A stretch of DNA of 64,000 bases from CAVQAH01 sp963784195. Lineage in GTDB: Bacteria; Acidobacteriota; Vicinamibacteria; Vicinamibacterales; 2-12-FULL-66-21. The stretch is from assembly GCA_963784195.1 (NCBI GenBank), contig CAWARA010000032.1, forward strand, positions 62,001 through 126,000, in the 5' to 3' direction. Shown here in pieces: positions 61,852 to 64,000 of the stretch (positions are counted from its first letter, which is position 1; each line of letters starts with the position of its first letter). Made by a program: the position numbers and the translations under genes. The notes beneath the pieces are model-generated. The model saw only the letters and a list, made by a program, of their open reading frames with translations, was not told the origin of the DNA and ran no database searches.

Positions 61852-62592
61852 ATGCGATGGTGGCGGCGAGGCCAGCCGGAACAGGAGCCGCAGGCGGTCG
61901 CGGCCGACATGCCGCTGATCCGCCTCGAGGGCATCACCAAGATCTTTCGCGGCGATGCCGACGAGGAGACGCGGGCGTTGTCCGACGTCACGGTTGACCT
62001 GCACAACGGGGAGTACATCTCCGTCTCCGGACCGTCAGGGTGCGGCAAGTCGACGTTTCTCGCGATCCTGGCGCTACTCGAATCGCCGACGTCCGGGCGG
62101 TACTGGCTGAACGGCAAGGCGGTCGATCGACTGACGCCCTCCGAGCGCGCGCGCGTCAGAAACGTCGACATCGGGTTGATCTTTCAGAGCTTCAACCTGA
62201 TCGGCGACATGACCGTTTACGAGAACGTGGAGTACCCGCTCACGTTGCGCGGCGCGTCCGCCGCCGACCGCAAGGATCGAACCCTCGCGGCGCTCGAGCG
62301 CGTCGGCCTCACGTCACGGGCCAAACAGCGGCCTGGCAGCCTTTCAGGAGGCCATCAGCAGCTCGTCGCGATCGCCAGGGCCATCGCCGGGCGGCCGCCG
62401 ATCCTGCTCGCAGACGAGCCAACCGGCAATCTGGATTCGAAGAGTGGCGAGACGATGATGCAGATGCTGGCCGAGCTGAATGCCGACGGCGCCACGCTCT
62501 GCCTCGCGACGCACAACCCGGACTACATCGCGCGCGCCCAGCGCCATCTCTACCTGTTCGACGGCCGACTGGTCGACGCCCCCGTTACCTAG
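61852..62592 (+). CDS. ABC transporter ATPase, LolD/MacB type
   Basis: 246 residues from the ATG at 61852. SVSGPSGCGKSTFLAILALLE (Walker A), IGLIFQSFNLIGDMTVYENVEYPL (Q-loop), GSLSGGHQQLVAIARAIAG (signature, with GHQQ in place of the usual GQQQ), ILLADEPTGNLDSKSG (Walker B) and LATHNPDYI (H-loop). It belongs to the family that energises MacB/LolCDE-like permeases. No permease gene follows in this window, but the ADOP permease at 42271-44734 is of the right type. Confidence 0.93.
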   Translation: MRWWRRGQPEQEPQAVAADMPLIRLEGITKIFRGDADEETRALSDVTVDLHNGEYISVSGPSGCGKSTFLAILALLESPTSGRYWLNGKAVDRLTPSERARVRNVDIGLIFQSFNLIGDMTVYENVEYPLTLRGASAADRKDRTLAALERVGLTSRAKQRPGSLSGGHQQLVAIARAIAGRPPILLADEPTGNLDSKSGETMMQMLAELNADGATLCLATHNPDYIARAQRHLYLFDGRLVDAPVT

Positions 62593-62878
62593 CGGGCGAT
62601 GGGCGATGGGCGATGGGCGATGTTAGGTGGCCTTTTGCCTCGAGTCGATAATGTCGACTGCGAACTGGAATGATCGCTGGCGAAGGTCTTTCGATTTCGA
62701 CATGCATGCGACTGGTGCATCGTCATGCCGTCCGTAACTCGCCGAGATTGCGCATTACTAACCAAGATTGTTGAGACTTCTGCATTCAACCCGCCAACAA
62801 CAGATCGCAGAATCTAACTACCTCTCCCATGTCACCCATCGCCCTCCCATCGCCCATCGCCCATCGCCCATCGCCCAT
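62593..62878. repeat. Inverted GGGCGAT heptamer arrays flanking a 210-base segment
   Basis: GGGCGAT is repeated four times at about 62593-62621, and ATCGCCC five times, with one irregular unit, at 62836-62876. Between them lie about 210 bases with lower GC than the surroundings, no clear gene and no obvious promoter. The arrays end at the stop codons of the flanking genes. Confidence 0.8.
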
Positions 62879-64000
62879 TCAGGTCGCGAGGCCGTCGCTG
62901 CCCGCGGGCGCCGCGCGACGGCTGGCGAATCCGCGCAGCACCTCGATGACCGCACCCGGATCGATCGGCTTCGTGAGGTGCAGATCGAATCCCGCGCTCA
63001 TCGATCGCCGTCGATCTTCCTCTCGCGCGTAGGCGCTCAGGGCGATCGCGTAGAGCCGCGGCTCTCCGGTCTCGCGCTCCCGCTCGCGGATCCGCCGCAC
63101 GAGCACGTGACCGTCCGCCCGCGGCATGGCGATGTCTGCGATGAGCAGATCGGGCCGCTGTTCGTCGAGCGATCGCTCGGCAGCTTCGACGGATTCCGCC
63201 GTGGCCACCTGCGCACCCGCACCGGTGATCAGCAACGCGAGCATCTCCAGCGCGTCCGTCGAGTCGTCCACGACCAGCACGCGCAAACCGCTCAACAGGC
63301 GTTCCGTGGGAAGAGTCAGATCGTCGCGCTGGCTGGAGACCATCGCGTTACGAGGAAGCAGGGGCATCTGGACCACGAACGTCGCACCCTTGTTCTCGCC
63401 TCCGCTCTCGGCGCGGATGGTGCCGCCGTGGAGCTCCGCGAGGTGCTGCGCGATTGCCAGCCCGAGGCCAAGGCCGCCGTGAGCCCTGGTCGTGGTGCTG
63501 TCTGCTTGCCGGAAGCGATCGAACACGAATGGCAGGAAATCCGCCGTAATGCCGGCGCCCGAGTCCGCGACGCGGATTTCGACCATCGGACCGGCTTTCA
63601 CCAGCGAGACACGCACGCTGCCTCCAGCGGGGGTGAACTTCACGGCGTTCGACAGAAGGTTGCCGACGACTTGCTCGAGCCGCACGGCATCCGCGAGCAC
63701 GTCACCCGCGCTGCCTCCGGTCGACGCGGCCAGATCGATGCCACGCGCCTTGGCTATCGGCGCAAATGATTCCACCGCGTTGTTGACGAGCGAGGCCAGG
63801 TCGGTGCGCGTCAGCTCGAGGCGGATCTTGCCGCTGATGACCCGCGACGTGTCCAGTAGATCTTCGACGAGCTGCGCCTGCGCGCGCGCGTTCCGTTCGA
63901 TCGCTTCGACCGCCCGCCGCACCTGTTCGTCGTCGTGCGGCGATCGCCGGAGCACCTGCGCCCAGCCGAGCACGGCGTTCAGGGGCGTGCGCAGCTCGTG
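62879..64000 (-). CDS. Hybrid sensor histidine kinase / response regulator (C-terminal part)
   Basis: The frame is open to the window end, so the N-terminus and any sensor domain are missing. From the edge: HELRTPLNAVLGWAQ (phospho-accepting His), VGNLLSNAVKFTPAGG (N box), VADSGAGI and GGLGLGLAIAQHLAEL (G boxes), then a receiver domain with LRVLVVDDSTDALEMLALL, DLLIADIAMPRADGH (phospho-acceptor Asp) and LTKPIDP. A protein with kinase and C-terminal receiver of this kind typically passes phosphate to a separate Hpt or regulator. Partner unknown. Confidence 0.92.
   Translation of the reverse strand, partial: HELRTPLNAVLGWAQVLRRSPHDDEQVRRAVEAIERNARAQAQLVEDLLDTSRVISGKIRLELTRTDLASLVNNAVESFAPIAKARGIDLAASTGGSAGDVLADAVRLEQVVGNLLSNAVKFTPAGGSVRVSLVKAGPMVEIRVADSGAGITADFLPFVFDRFRQADSTTTRAHGGLGLGLAIAQHLAELHGGTIRAESGGENKGATFVVQMPLLPRNAMVSSQRDDLTLPTERLLSGLRVLVVDDSTDALEMLALLITGAGAQVATAESVEAAERSLDEQRPDLLIADIAMPRADGHVLVRRIRERERETGEPRLYAIALSAYAREEDRRRSMSAGFDLHLTKPIDPGAVIEVLRGFASRRAAPAGSDGLAT

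Overview
High-GC bacterial chromosome segment, most likely from an Acidobacteriota member of the Vicinamibacteria type. This is an inference from gene content: a VWFA-related protein, large MacB/FtsX-like ADOP permeases, twin carboxypeptidase-regulatory-like secreted proteins, several PQQ-type beta-propellers, a winged-helix regulator fused to a TolB-like domain, and abundant intergenic REP-like palindromes. Genes lie on both strands in short, tightly overlapping operons. At least six genes need a frameshift to read through, which could mean draft-assembly indels, recent decay or both.

Layout. 1-12 kb: end of a phosphatidylserine synthase, a DinB-fold protein, a secreted glutaminyl cyclase, a PQQ-like propeller, RecQ with DUF1330, a DDAH-type hydrolase, a composite palindromic element carrying a GxxExxY gene, DedA, a ligase-associated exonuclease/ATP-dependent DNA ligase pair, and an M28 peptidase. 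12-18 kb: HhH protein, broken L,D-transpeptidase, ankyrin protein, frameshifted winged-helix regulator, HupE/UreJ protein. 18-24 kb (minus strand): a sulfite-to-cysteine operon made of siroheme synthesis genes, sulfite reductase, a CysM-type synthase, a JAMM (Mec-like) protease and a CysO-MoeZ-rhodanese fusion. 24.7-28.4 kb (plus strand): homoserine kinase and two different threonine synthases. 28-42 kb: amidase, serine hydrolase, NatAB-type ABC exporter, a second PQQ-like propeller, frameshifted B12/radical SAM enzyme, exported methyltransferase and VOC proteins, alpha/beta hydrolase, DUF442-like phosphatase, PPi-type phosphofructokinase. 42-50 kb: ADOP remnant and frameshifted ADOP permease, frameshifted PhzF, two GNAT proteins, M19 dipeptidase, secreted esterase. 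50.7-53 kb: a DsrE-TusA-MBL-rhodanese sulfane-sulfur operon. 53-64 kb: two regulatory-like beta-sandwich proteins, methyltransferase, OsmC, metzincin lipoprotein, VWA protein, frameshifted M20 peptidase, LolD/MacB-type ATPase and the C-terminal part of a hybrid histidine kinase.

Two themes stand out. (1) Sulfur: the cysteine operon has the Mycobacterium-type CysO/CysM/Mec logic, but the carrier's Gly-Gly tail is buried inside a fusion with its own activating enzyme, next to a protease that could free it. (2) Intergenic repeats: at least four unrelated families occur. They are (a) three composite elements of 0.3-0.9 kb with outer inverted purine-rich arms and a long cruciform core, one carrying a GxxExxY gene and one supplying the C-terminus of a threonine synthase; (b) degenerate heptamer arrays, often as inverted pairs; (c) an 18-bp palindrome dispersed at least six times; (d) GGGGTCAG-type inverted repeats resembling RAYT-associated REPs.
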